DNA from: JAQTNA01 sp043743785
GTDB lineage: Bacteria; Pseudomonadota; Gammaproteobacteria; Burkholderiales; Rhodocyclaceae
Reading direction: 5' to 3'
NCBI GenBank assembly: GCA_043743785.1
Contig: JAYTVW010000015.1
Coordinates: 1 to 64,000, forward strand
Length of the DNA: 64,000 bases
Shown here: piece by piece, positions 1 to 6,920 of the stretch
How the letters are laid out: each line of letters starts with the position of its first letter
Position numbering within the stretch: position 1 is the first letter of the stretch
Program-made: the position numbers and the translations under genes
The notes under the pieces: generated by a model
Told to the model about the DNA's origin: nothing
Seen by the model: the letters and a program-made list of their open reading frames with translations, nothing else
The model's database searches: none

Positions 1-117
1 TCGGTACATGGGACCCACCATGTACCTCAAAATCGTGAAAATCTGTCCTCGCTCTCCCACTCGGCTCGCTACGATCGCTTAAGCCCGACAGGCTCCTAGT
101 GACCAGGAAAAGTTGCC
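1..117. other. Non-coding left edge with palindrome
   Basis: No plausible gene is seen on either strand. Bases 3-26 form a 9-bp stem (GGTACATGG paired with CCATGTACC, loop GACCCA), which could be a terminator-like or mobile-element-derived hairpin. Nothing resembling a permease start follows the ATPase gene (minus strand, stop at 148) within these bases. Confidence 0.4.
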
Positions 118-167
118 GCGCGCTCGGCGCGCGCTGGCTTGTACTCCTCACCCCTCACCCCTCACGC
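118..167 (-). repeat. Heptad element, 5' arm plus GC hairpin (H1)
   Basis: Read on the minus strand, a 7-base-period tract (GGGGTGA type, 144-167) overlaps the end of the ATPase gene and is followed by hairpin GCGCGC-TCG-GCGCGC (118-132). No matching C/T-rich arm follows before the window edge. The arm is complementary to the arm in front of the permease at 5143-5166. Confidence 0.7.
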
Positions 168-846
168 ATTTGCTTTCCAGCTCCCCCTTCTCCAGATGCA
201 TGATGGCGTGGGCGGCGGCGGCGGCGCGGGTGTCGTGGGTGACCATCACGATGGTCTTGCCCAGATCCTGGTTGAGGCGTTGCAAGAGGCCCAGGATGTC
301 CGTGGCGGAGTCCCGGTCCAGGTCGCCGGTGGGTTCGTCGGCGACAATGAGCGTGGGATCGGAGATGAGGGCACGGGCGATAGCCACCCGCTGCTGCTGG
401 CCGCCGGAGAGTTCATTGGGCGTGTGGTCCATGCGGTCCGCCAGGCCCACCATGGAGAGGGCCAGTTCTGCCCGTTCGCGCCGTTCCCGCCGGGAAAGGC
501 TGGTCAGCAAGAGAGGCAGTTCCACGTTTTCCCGGGCATCCAGTACCGGCATGAGGTTGTAGAACTGGAAAATGAAGCCGATGTTCCGCGCCCGCCAGTC
601 TGCCAGTTCCCCTTCTCCCAGCAGGCCGATGTCCGTGCCGGCCACCCGCAGCGTGCCGCTGTCGGGACGGTCGATGCCGGCGATGAGGTTGAGGAGCGTG
701 CTCTTGCCCGAGCCGGAGGGCCCCATGAGGGCCAGGAATTCCCCTGCGGCGATGCCGAAGCTGATGCGCTCCAGCACCGGCACCCGCTGCTGGCCACGCC
801 GGTAGCTCTTGACGATGTCCCTGAGGACGACGATGGGTTCAGACAT
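148..846 (-). CDS. ABC transporter ATP-binding protein (MacB/LolD type)
   Basis: This is the ATPase of an exporter or lipoprotein-type ABC transporter, acting at the inner face of the cytoplasmic membrane. It has 232 residues with Walker A GPSGSGKST (42-50), signature LSGGQ (146-150), Walker B LIVADEP (166-172) and the switch histidine H204. The spacing and the NELSGGQQQRVAIARAL stretch are typical of the MacB/LolD/FtsE class. It lies 9 bases downstream of the adaptor gene, so the two form an operon. The last residues (VRGEG) and the stop codon are encoded by the heptad repeat, so the native C-terminus probably ended near ELESK and was altered when the repeat arrived (inference). The partner permease is probably the FtsX-type gene at 5178. 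Substrate unknown. Confidence 0.93.
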   Translation of the reverse strand: MSEPIVVLRDIVKSYRRGQQRVPVLERISFGIAAGEFLALMGPSGSGKSTLLNLIAGIDRPDSGTLRVAGTDIGLLGEGELADWRARNIGFIFQFYNLMPVLDARENVELPLLLTSLSRRERRERAELALSMVGLADRMDHTPNELSGGQQQRVAIARALISDPTLIVADEPTGDLDRDSATDILGLLQRLNQDLGKTIVMVTHDTRAAAAAHAIMHLEKGELESKCVRGEG

Positions 847-855
847 GGCGGGCCG

Positions 856-2091
856 TCATTTGCCTGCAGCCTTCACGGCCGCGCCGTCCTTGAGGGTGGG
901 CGAGGGTTTCAGGATCACCTTGTCACCGGCCTTGAGGCCCGTTACCGCCACGGCGTCGCCGAGTTTTTCGCCGGCTTGCACCGCCATGGGTTTCGCGTGG
1001 CCGTCGGCGACCACGAAAACCACCTTATGGCCATCCCGTTCCGTAATGGCGGCGGGGTCCACCACCGCCAGGGGCTGCTGTTCCGCCGCCATGGGCTTGG
1101 CGAGGAAGGCCACTTTGGCGCTCATTTCCGGCAGGATGCGCGGGTCTTTTTCAAGAAAACGCACCTTGGCCATGACCGTGGCCTTGCTGCGATCCACGGT
1201 CGGCACGAGCCGGCTCACCTCGCCCCGGTAGCGCTTGTTCGGGAAGGCGTCGAGCGAGATGGCGCAGGGCTGGCCTGGAGCGACTTTCGCAAGGTTGGAT
1301 TCGGCCACGTCCGCTTCCACTTCCAGGGTATCCATGTCGGCCATGGTGACCACGGCGCCCTTGGTGTCCAGGGCGGAGGAGAAGGGCGTCACCGTGTCGC
1401 CCACGTTGGCGGCCTTGGTCAGCACCACGCCGTCGAAGGGGGCGCGAATGACCGTTTGATCCGCCGCCACTTCCGCCGTGCGGGCGCCGGCCTGTGCTGC
1501 CTCCCGGGCGGCCCGGGCACTTTCCACCCCGGCCCGGGCCTTGGCCAGGCGCGCCTGGGCCGCATCCAGGGCCGACTGGGCGAGGAATTTCTTGCTCACC
1601 AGGTCCCGGGCACGCTCAGTCGCCAGTTCGGCGTCCGTGAGTTCCGCCCGGGCCTGGCTGATGGCGGCGGCGGCCACCGCCACGTTGGCTTTCGCCTGGT
1701 CCGCCTGAGCCCGCACGTCCTTGTTTTCCAGGCGGGCGATGACCTCGCCGGCCTTGACCTTGCTGCCTTCCACGACGCCCAGCCATTCCAGGCGCCCGCT
1801 GGCCTTGGAGGCAACAGCGGCCTTGCGTTGGGCCACCACGTAGCCGGCGGCATTCAGCAAAGTGGATGCCTGGTAAGGGTAGGCGGTGGAGACGCTGGCG
1901 GTTTCCACTTCCTGAGGACCGGAGAAGCGACCGGACAGGGCCAGCCCCGCCAGCACCACGGCGGCAGTCCCGGCAATCCAGCGGCCCCTGTATTTGCGCC
2001 GGGGGGGCGGAGCACCGGTTGCGCGCTCGATATGCAAGCGGGAAATATCCTGTTCAGCCATGGCTTCCTCGACGGGGAAAATTTTCGCCAT
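856..2091 (-). CDS. Periplasmic adaptor (HlyD/MFP family) of the ABC exporter
   Basis: A 411-residue membrane fusion protein linking the inner-membrane ABC exporter to the periplasm or outer membrane. A basic N-terminus precedes one membrane anchor (about 38-54). Biotinyl/lipoyl-like halves flank an alanine-rich coiled-coil hairpin at about 130-205, and beta-barrel and membrane-proximal domains follow, ending with the AVTGLKAGDKVI type stretch usual in MacA/DevB-like adaptors. The first ATG (2091) has a poor ribosome site. An in-frame ATG at 2061 has AGGAAG just upstream and may be the true start. It is first in an operon with the ATPase gene. Confidence 0.9.
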   Translation of the reverse strand: MAKIFPVEEAMAEQDISRLHIERATGAPPPRRKYRGRWIAGTAAVVLAGLALSGRFSGPQEVETASVSTAYPYQASTLLNAAGYVVAQRKAAVASKASGRLEWLGVVEGSKVKAGEVIARLENKDVRAQADQAKANVAVAAAAISQARAELTDAELATERARDLVSKKFLAQSALDAAQARLAKARAGVESARAAREAAQAGARTAEVAADQTVIRAPFDGVVLTKAANVGDTVTPFSSALDTKGAVVTMADMDTLEVEADVAESNLAKVAPGQPCAISLDAFPNKRYRGEVSRLVPTVDRSKATVMAKVRFLEKDPRILPEMSAKVAFLAKPMAAEQQPLAVVDPAAITERDGHKVVFVVADGHAKPMAVQAGEKLGDAVAVTGLKAGDKVILKPSPTLKDGAAVKAAGK

Positions 2092-2138
2092 TATCCCGGA
2101 AGACTGCCCGGCAAGGGACTCTGGCTGTTTCGTACAAA

Positions 2139-2155
2139 ACAGGAACTATGTCACG
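2139..2155 (+). promoter_or_regulatory. 17-base motif upstream of PEP-CTERM gene
   Basis: ACAGGAACTATGTCACG lies about 90 bases upstream of the PEP-CTERM gene. The same 17-mer with a single C/T change is at 11418-11434, and both are preceded by a CTGGC-G-TTTC stretch. Probable regulatory site; factor unknown. Confidence 0.4.
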
Positions 2156-2241
2156 GCGCACTTTGGCCCTCATCCCTAGAATCGCCTCTGAGTGTTGCTG
2201 GGGTCTGTGCCCGGGACACATCCGATCCGAGGAGATTCGAC

Positions 2242-2982
2242 ATGCACTGCAAAAATTCCCTGTTGGCCACCGTGGCCATTTCCGCTGCCCTGCTTGCCCC
2301 CTTCGCCCAGGCCGCCACCATCACGACCTTGGCGGGGACATCGCCCACCGTCGCGGGTACCGGCCTCAACGGCGCCTACTGGAATACCAATAGCAGCATG
2401 TCGAACAATGCCGCCGCAGACTTGGCGAGTTCGGCCTCCCCCACCGCCACCTTCCTGGCCAAGGTGGTGGACTATGGCAACGGCGGCAGTGTGTTGGACA
2501 CGACCCTGCTGTCCGCGTTTCTCGGCAGCAATGCGGCCAATCTCAGCGCGGCGGGCGGCAATACCATCGACACCTCGATTTTCCGCTTCGCGGGTTTCAT
2601 CAACGTCACCCAGGCCATGGATACGACGGCTGGCAACAACACCATTGACGTGAATTTCCGTGTGGGTTCCGACGACGGCATGCGTCTGCGCATCGGTGGC
2701 GTGGATGTGACCGCTTACGATGCGCCCCGGGGCTATGGCTACAGCGCCGCCACGGCGTCCTTCGCCGGCGCCGGCCTCTACGCGGTGGATCTACTGTTCT
2801 GGGAGAACGGTGGCTATACCGGCGTGGATCTGCAATGGCAGACAGGCTCGTCCACGGCTTTTCAGGACGTGGCGACCTCTTCCCTCTACAGCGCCCTGCC
2901 AGCCAGCAAGGTGCCGGAACCGGCCACGCTGGCTCTGGTGGGCCTGGGTTTCCTGGCCGCCCGTCGCGTCCGTCGTTGCTGA
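2242..2982 (+). CDS. PEP-CTERM sorting domain protein
   Basis: A secreted protein of 246 residues. It has an N-terminal signal peptide (about 1-24, ending AQA-A), an Ala/Asn/Thr-rich extracellular region with a PA14-like FRVGSDDGMRLRIGG stretch (residues 130-150), and a C-terminal sorting signal: VPEP at 224-227, a hydrophobic segment and a terminal RRVRR cluster. PEP-CTERM proteins are cut and sorted by exosortase (EpsH) at the inner membrane, usually in exopolysaccharide-forming bacteria; no exosortase gene is in the window. The start at 2242 is preceded by GAGGAGA and gives a clean signal peptide; longer readings run antisense through the adaptor gene. A hairpin terminator follows. Confidence 0.9.
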   Translation: MHCKNSLLATVAISAALLAPFAQAATITTLAGTSPTVAGTGLNGAYWNTNSSMSNNAAADLASSASPTATFLAKVVDYGNGGSVLDTTLLSAFLGSNAANLSAAGGNTIDTSIFRFAGFINVTQAMDTTAGNNTIDVNFRVGSDDGMRLRIGGVDVTAYDAPRGYGYSAATASFAGAGLYAVDLLFWENGGYTGVDLQWQTGSSTAFQDVATSSLYSALPASKVPEPATLALVGLGFLAARRVRRC

Positions 2983-3004
2983 TAACATCCTGTCCCGCTT
3001 CTCC

Positions 3005-3036
3005 AACGGATCGCCTCGGCGGTCCGTTGTCGTTTT
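3005..3036 (+). terminator. Rho-independent terminator of the PEP-CTERM gene
   Basis: AACGGATCGC and GCGGTCCGTT form a 10-bp stem (one G-U pair) around loop CTCG, followed by GTCGTTTT. It lies 22 bases after the stop codon. Confidence 0.75.
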
Positions 3037-3077
3037 GGGCGCCCATAACCAGAGGCCGCCTGGATTTTTTGTGCGCC

Positions 3078-3104
3078 TAAAGTCTGAGCGTTCGGGGCCG
3101 ATAT
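3078..3104 (+). promoter_or_regulatory. Sigma-28 (FliA) promoter of the chemotaxis receptor
   Basis: TAAAGTCT (3078-3085), an 11-base spacer, then GCCGATAT (3097-3104). This matches the flagellar sigma-28 consensus TAAAGTTT-N11-GCCGATAA at 14 of 16 positions with exact spacing. Transcription should begin near 3112. Confidence 0.88.
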
Positions 3105-3111
3105 ATCCGCA

Positions 3112-3277
3112 CATTCCAGTAAAGCCGGTCTGAGTCTGAAGGCAATTGCCTTCAGAGTCTGGAACCGGCGGGAGAGCGGGGCCATGATGCTCCGACCGGT
3201 GCCTTCACTTCGGTGGGTGGCTCCCGGGACGAGGCCTTGCCACGAATAGGGGGGAAACCCCCACAGGAGACAAAAGA
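3112..3277 (+). promoter_or_regulatory. Long structured leader of the chemotaxis receptor mRNA
   Basis: About 165 bases between the predicted start site and the ATG, rich in pairing. GCCGGT/ACCGGC (3124-3169) encloses the perfect palindrome TCTGAAGGC-AATT-GCCTTCAGA. GGGAG/CTCCC follows (3170-3225). GGGGG-AAA-CCCCC (3250-3262) sits directly before the AGGAGA ribosome site. A 21-codon reading frame (ATG at 3184, TAG at 3247-3249) is enclosed. The signatures I know for c-di-GMP-I, glycine, TPP and cobalamin riboswitches are absent. Confidence 0.5.
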
Positions 3278-4960
3278 ATGAACGAAAAGACCGCAGGCAT
3301 GCTCATCGCCCTGTTGTCGGCGGGGGGAGGATTGGGTATCGCCATCATGGCGGGGGCGCCCGTTTCAACTGGACTGCTAGCCGGGTTTTTGATTCTGGGC
3401 GTGGTCACGGCGGCAGCCCTGGCAGGCTATTTACGGACGGCGATTTTCGGTCCCCTGGTGACCCTGCAGGCATCCATTCGGACCATGTACGCCGATGGGG
3501 ATCTGTCCCGTCGCTCACCGGAAAGCGCCGGTCCCGTGGGGCAGACGGCCCATGCCTTCAACGAGCTTATCCAGAGCTTCCAGGGCATCATCGGCAAGAT
3601 CATTTTCAATTCTCAGCAGGTGGCCTCCTGTGCCGAGCAACTGACCCGGGATGCCCGGGCCGTCGCCAGCAGTTCCGATACCCAGCGTAACGCGGCGGAA
3701 GCCACGGCCTACGCCGTGGAACAGATGACCGCCGGTGTACATGAAATCGCCGGTAATGCAGGCCAGACCGCCCGCAACGCCCAGGAGGCGCGGGATCTTT
3801 CGGTGCGGGGTGCCGAAATCGCCGGCCGGGCCTCTGCCGAGATTGAACGCATCGCCCAGTCCGTGGCCCAATCCGCCACCGTCATCGCTTCTCTGGGGGA
3901 GCGCTCCAACGCCATCAGCGGCATCGTCAAGGTTATCCGGGAAATCGCCGACCAGACCAACCTCTTGGCCCTGAATGCGGCCATCGAGGCGGCCCGGGCC
4001 GGCGAGCAGGGGCGCGGTTTCGCCGTGGTGGCCGATGAAGTGCGGAAGCTGGCCGAGCGTACCTCCACGGCCACCAAGGAAATCAGCGACATGATCGAGG
4101 CCATTCAGGCCGAGACCCGCACCGCCATCCACACGGTGGAGGAGGGCAGCTCCCAGGCCCACAGCGGCGCGGACCTGGCCCGGCAGGCGGCCGAGGCCCT
4201 GCAACAGATCAACATCGGCGCCCGGGAAACCATGGACGCAGTGGCGGCCATCGCCAGCGCCATCCAGACCCAGAGCGGCGAGGGCGAACGCATCGTCGGC
4301 CACGTCAAGGCCATCCTCGACATGACCGAGCAGAACCGGGGCGGCGCCCTGCGCACCTCCGAAGAGGCGGTGGTGCTGGCTAACTTGGCCGTAAACCTGG
4401 AGGAAGTGGGCAAGGTCTTCAAACTGGGGGAATCCGGCACCCGCGCCACCAAGCTCCACGAGAAAATGCCCGAGGTCGTGCAGCAAGCCGCACGGGACAT
4501 GGGTGCAGCCCTGGAAAAGGCCGTCCGCTCCGGCAATATCAGCGAGGCGGACTTGTTCGACGAGAAGTACCAGGCCATCCCCGACACCCGGCCACCGAAA
4601 TACAAGACCCGTTTCGACAGCCTCACAGACCAGATCTTCACGCCGCCCCAGGAATCCCTGCTGGAGCGCAACAAGGATCTTGTTTACGCCATCGGCTGCG
4701 ACCGTAACGGCTATGTGCCCACCCACAACCGCCGCTTCTCCCAGGCGCTGACGGGCGACGAGAAAGTGGATTTCGTGAATAACCGCACCAAGCGCATCTT
4801 CAGCGACCCGGTAGGCAAGCGCTGCGGCAGCCACAACCTGCCCTTCCTTATCCAGACCTATCGCCGCGACACCGGCGAAATCATGCACGACATCTCCGCC
4901 CCGGTCTTCGTGAACGGCCGCCAGTGGGGCGGCTTCCGCATTGGATATCGCACGGAGTGA
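3278..4960 (+). CDS. Methyl-accepting chemotaxis protein with C-terminal sensor domain
   Basis: A 560-residue chemoreceptor. Two hydrophobic segments (about 8-24 and 32-50) are separated by only a few residues, so there is no periplasmic ligand domain. A short HAMP-like linker leads to the signalling coiled coil, whose conserved tip begins EIADQTNLLALN at residue 222 and binds CheA/CheW. Unusually, about 150 residues follow the signalling domain (about 410-560), with LTDQIFTPPQESLLER, NRTKRIF, QTYRRDTGE and WGGFRIGY; this looks like a Cache-like sensor fold placed in the cytoplasm (inference). Expression should be under flagellar sigma-28 control. The stop codon is the first part of a heptad repeat tract, and a strong terminator follows. 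Confidence 0.92.
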   Translation: MNEKTAGMLIALLSAGGGLGIAIMAGAPVSTGLLAGFLILGVVTAAALAGYLRTAIFGPLVTLQASIRTMYADGDLSRRSPESAGPVGQTAHAFNELIQSFQGIIGKIIFNSQQVASCAEQLTRDARAVASSSDTQRNAAEATAYAVEQMTAGVHEIAGNAGQTARNAQEARDLSVRGAEIAGRASAEIERIAQSVAQSATVIASLGERSNAISGIVKVIREIADQTNLLALNAAIEAARAGEQGRGFAVVADEVRKLAERTSTATKEISDMIEAIQAETRTAIHTVEEGSSQAHSGADLARQAAEALQQINIGARETMDAVAAIASAIQTQSGEGERIVGHVKAILDMTEQNRGGALRTSEEAVVLANLAVNLEEVGKVFKLGESGTRATKLHEKMPEVVQQAARDMGAALEKAVRSGNISEADLFDEKYQAIPDTRPPKYKTRFDSLTDQIFTPPQESLLERNKDLVYAIGCDRNGYVPTHNRRFSQALTGDEKVDFVNNRTKRIFSDPVGKRCGSHNLPFLIQTYRRDTGEIMHDISAPVFVNGRQWGGFRIGYRTE

Positions 4961-5014
4961 CCGTGAAACGTAAAACCTGAAATGTGCGGCGGGCTTCGGC
5001 CCGCCTTGTTTTTT
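4961..5014 (+). terminator. Heptad 5' arm and GC hairpin acting as terminator (H2)
   Basis: Directly after the TGA, three heptads (GTGAAAC, GTAAAAC, TGAAATG type; 4961-4986) run into GGCGGGC-TTCG-GCCCGCC (4988-5005) and TTGTTTTTT. The hairpin and T-run form a textbook rho-independent terminator, and the arm belongs to the heptad element family. Confidence 0.85.
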
Positions 5015-5080
5015 GTGGGTCGGAACTTGTTCCGACAGTGGCGCATGAGGTGTGTTTGTCGGAATAGATTCCGACCCACA
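5015..5080. repeat. REP-like palindrome doublet
   Basis: Outer arms GTGGGTCGGAA (5015) and its complement (ending 5079) enclose two small hairpins, GTCGGAA-CTTG-TTCCGAC (5019-5036) and GTCGGAA-TAGA-TTCCGAC (5058-5075). The layout matches a bacterial interspersed mosaic element. Confidence 0.8.
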
Positions 5081-5142
5081 AGGCCGTGCCTCCCTCCGGC
5101 CGCCCATGCCATAATCCCCGGCGCGCAGCGCACTGACTTCAA

Positions 5143-5166
5143 CCCCTCACCCCTCACCCCTCACGC
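5143..5166 (+). repeat. Heptad element, 3' arm before permease (H3)
   Basis: CCCTCAC repeated at a 7-base period, ending 11 bases before the permease ATG. It occupies the place where a Shine-Dalgarno sequence would be expected, and none is seen. It is an exact complement, apart from one base, of the arm at the ATPase stop codon (144-167). Confidence 0.75.
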
Positions 5167-5177
5167 TTCACCAGCCC

Positions 5178-6344
5178 ATGCACATCCCCCTCTCCTACAG
5201 CTTCCGCAATCTGTGGACCCGCAAGCTGACAACCCTGCTCACGGCCGGCGGCATGGGGCTGGTGGTGTTTGTATTCGCGGCGGTGTTGATGCTGGACCAG
5301 GGGCTCAAGCAAACCCTGGTGGATACGGGATCAATCGACAACGTGGTGGTCATCCGCAAGGGTGCGGGCACGGAAATCCAGAGCGGGGTGGAGCGGCTGC
5401 AGGCGGCCATCGTGGAGAGCCAGCCCCAGCTGGCCCTGGACGGCAAGGGCGAACGCCTGGTGTCCAAGGAAACCGTGGTACTCATCACTCTGAAGAAACG
5501 GGAGTCGGCCCAGCCCTCCAACGTGGTCATCCGCGGCGTGGCGCCCCAGGGCCTGGCACTACGGCCCCAGGTGAAGCTGGTGGCCGGGCGCATGTTCAGG
5601 CCGGGAGCGGCAGAGGTCATCGCCGGCAGCGCGGTAGCGGAACGTTTCACGGGCAGCGGCATTGGCGAGACGGTACGCTTCGGCGGCCAGGACTGGCGGG
5701 TGGTGGGGGTCTTTGACGCGGGCAAGAGCGGCTATGACTCGGAGATGTGGGGCGACGTGGACCAGCTCATGGCCGCCTTCCGTCGCCCGGTGTATTCCTC
5801 CCTGCTGCTGAAGCTGACCGTGCCGGAAGGCTTCGAAGCCCTGCGCCAGGCCGTGGAAGATGATCCTCGCATGAAGCTGGAGGTGAAGCGGGAGCGCCAG
5901 TATTACGCCGACCAGTCGGAAGCCCTGTCCCGCTTCATCCGCATCCTGGGCCTGACCCTGTCGGTGATTTTTTCCGTCGGCGCTGTCATCGGCGCCATGA
6001 TCACCATGTACGCCGCCGTGGCCAGCCGGGTGGGTGAGATCGGTACCCTGCGTGCCCTGGGTTTTCGGCGCCAATCCATTTTGTTGGCTTTCCTGGCCGA
6101 GTCCCTCTTCGTTGCCCTCTTGGGCGGCCTCATGGGGCTTTTTCTGGCGTCCTTCCTGCAGCTTTACACCGTGTCCACCATGAACTGGCAGTCCTTTGGC
6201 GAGCTGGCTTTCAGCTTCACCCTGGATGCCGGCACGATCCTCAAGTGCCTGGGTTTTTCCCTCGTCATGGGCCTGGTGGGCGGCTTCCTGCCGGCATTGC
6301 GGGCGGCGCGCCTGAATATCGTGGACGCGCTGCGGGCAGCCTGA
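5178..6344 (+). CDS. FtsX-like ABC transporter permease
   Basis: An inner-membrane permease of 388 residues in the MacB/DevC/FtsX superfamily. One N-terminal membrane helix (about 17-42) is followed by a large periplasmic domain (about 45-245) and three C-terminal helices (about 250-280, 300-330, 350-375). The cytoplasmic loop VASRVGEIGTLRALGFRR, which couples to the ATPase, lies between helices two and three. Such permeases act with an ATPase and an HlyD-type adaptor; the likely partners are the genes at 148-2091, now on the opposite strand. There is no Shine-Dalgarno sequence because a C/T-rich heptad arm precedes the ATG. A convergent terminator separates it from panD. Confidence 0.9.
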   Translation: MHIPLSYSFRNLWTRKLTTLLTAGGMGLVVFVFAAVLMLDQGLKQTLVDTGSIDNVVVIRKGAGTEIQSGVERLQAAIVESQPQLALDGKGERLVSKETVVLITLKKRESAQPSNVVIRGVAPQGLALRPQVKLVAGRMFRPGAAEVIAGSAVAERFTGSGIGETVRFGGQDWRVVGVFDAGKSGYDSEMWGDVDQLMAAFRRPVYSSLLLKLTVPEGFEALRQAVEDDPRMKLEVKRERQYYADQSEALSRFIRILGLTLSVIFSVGAVIGAMITMYAAVASRVGEIGTLRALGFRRQSILLAFLAESLFVALLGGLMGLFLASFLQLYTVSTMNWQSFGELAFSFTLDAGTILKCLGFSLVMGLVGGFLPALRAARLNIVDALRAA

Positions 6345-6349
6345 TTTTT

Positions 6350-6414
6350 GTTGTGGGGGCGAACTTGTTCGCCCGATGCATGGGGTCACGGGTGAACGAA
6401 TTCGCCCCTACAAC
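6350..6414. repeat. REP-like palindrome
   Basis: Outer arms GTTGTGGGGGCGAA and its near complement enclose the hairpins GGGCGAA-CTTG-TTCGCCC and GGGTGAACGAATTCGCCC. It has the same architecture as 5015-5080 and lies in the convergent permease/panD gap. Confidence 0.75.
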
Positions 6415-6417
6415 GAC

Positions 6418-6445
6418 AAAAAAGCCCGCTTACGCGGGCTTTTTT
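6418..6445. terminator. Bidirectional terminator between permease and panD
   Basis: An A-run, GCCCGC-TTAC-GCGGGC (6424-6439) and a T-run. It can serve both converging genes. Confidence 0.9.
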
Positions 6446-6462
6446 CTGGGAGAGAATGGGCT

Positions 6463-6852
6463 TCAGCCCGCAGCGGCCATTTGTACCGGGATGTGACCGC
6501 GCTTGTTCACCATGCGGTTCTGTCCATCCACGTACACCAGTTTGGGTTCGTGCTTCTGCACTTCCAGCTCGTTGTAGGCGGAGAAGGCGGCGATGATGAG
6601 CAGGTCGCCGGGGGCGGCAAGGCGGGCGGCGGCGCCATTCACCGAGATGGTTCCAGTGCCGCGCTCGGCGCGAATGGCGTAAGTCGAGAAACGCTGGCCG
6701 TTATTGACGTTGTAGATGTCGATGGCCTGGTATTCGCGGATGTCCGCGGCGTCGAGCAGGTTCTCGTCAATGGCACAGGAGCCTTCGTAGTGCAACTCGG
6801 ATTGCGTCACTGTGACGCGGTGCAACTTGGCCTGAAGCATGGTTCTCTGCAT
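6463..6852 (-). CDS. panD: Aspartate 1-decarboxylase
   Basis: Makes beta-alanine from L-aspartate for pantothenate synthesis in the cytoplasm. The 129-residue proenzyme aligns throughout with PanD (TMLQAKLHRVTVTQ start, NGQRFSTYAI, ISVNGAAARLAAPGD). The self-cleavage site is Gly24-Ser25 in HYEGSCAID; Ser25 becomes the pyruvoyl cofactor. Length and start match the family. It is downstream of panC and panB on the same strand (68-base gap), so the three dedicated steps toward pantothenate lie together, apart from panE/ilvC for ketopantoate reduction. Confidence 0.97.
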   Translation of the reverse strand: MQRTMLQAKLHRVTVTQSELHYEGSCAIDENLLDAADIREYQAIDIYNVNNGQRFSTYAIRAERGTGTISVNGAAARLAAPGDLLIIAAFSAYNELEVQKHEPKLVYVDGQNRMVNKRGHIPVQMAAAG

Positions 6853-6920
6853 GACATAACCTCGATGACCGGCGTCAGACGTGCCGGAAAGTGTCGTTGG
6901 GTCGGAAAAATTCAGCCGCG

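Noticed and set aside
1..117. Possible insertion-sequence end at the left edge
   Set aside because: A palindrome and a CTCGGCTCGCTACGATCGC stretch look element-like, but no transposase or paired terminal repeat is visible in the window.
139..2982. Very long plus-strand reading frame across the ABC genes (947 codons)
   Set aside because: It is antisense to the well-supported ATPase and adaptor genes; only its last 246 codons, from 2242, form a real gene. High GC content makes long antisense frames common here.
3112..3277. c-di-GMP-I (GEMM) or other known riboswitch before the chemoreceptor
   Set aside because: The conserved GEMM core and tetraloop receptor sequences are not found, nor are signatures of glycine, TPP or cobalamin switches; kept only as an unnamed structured leader.
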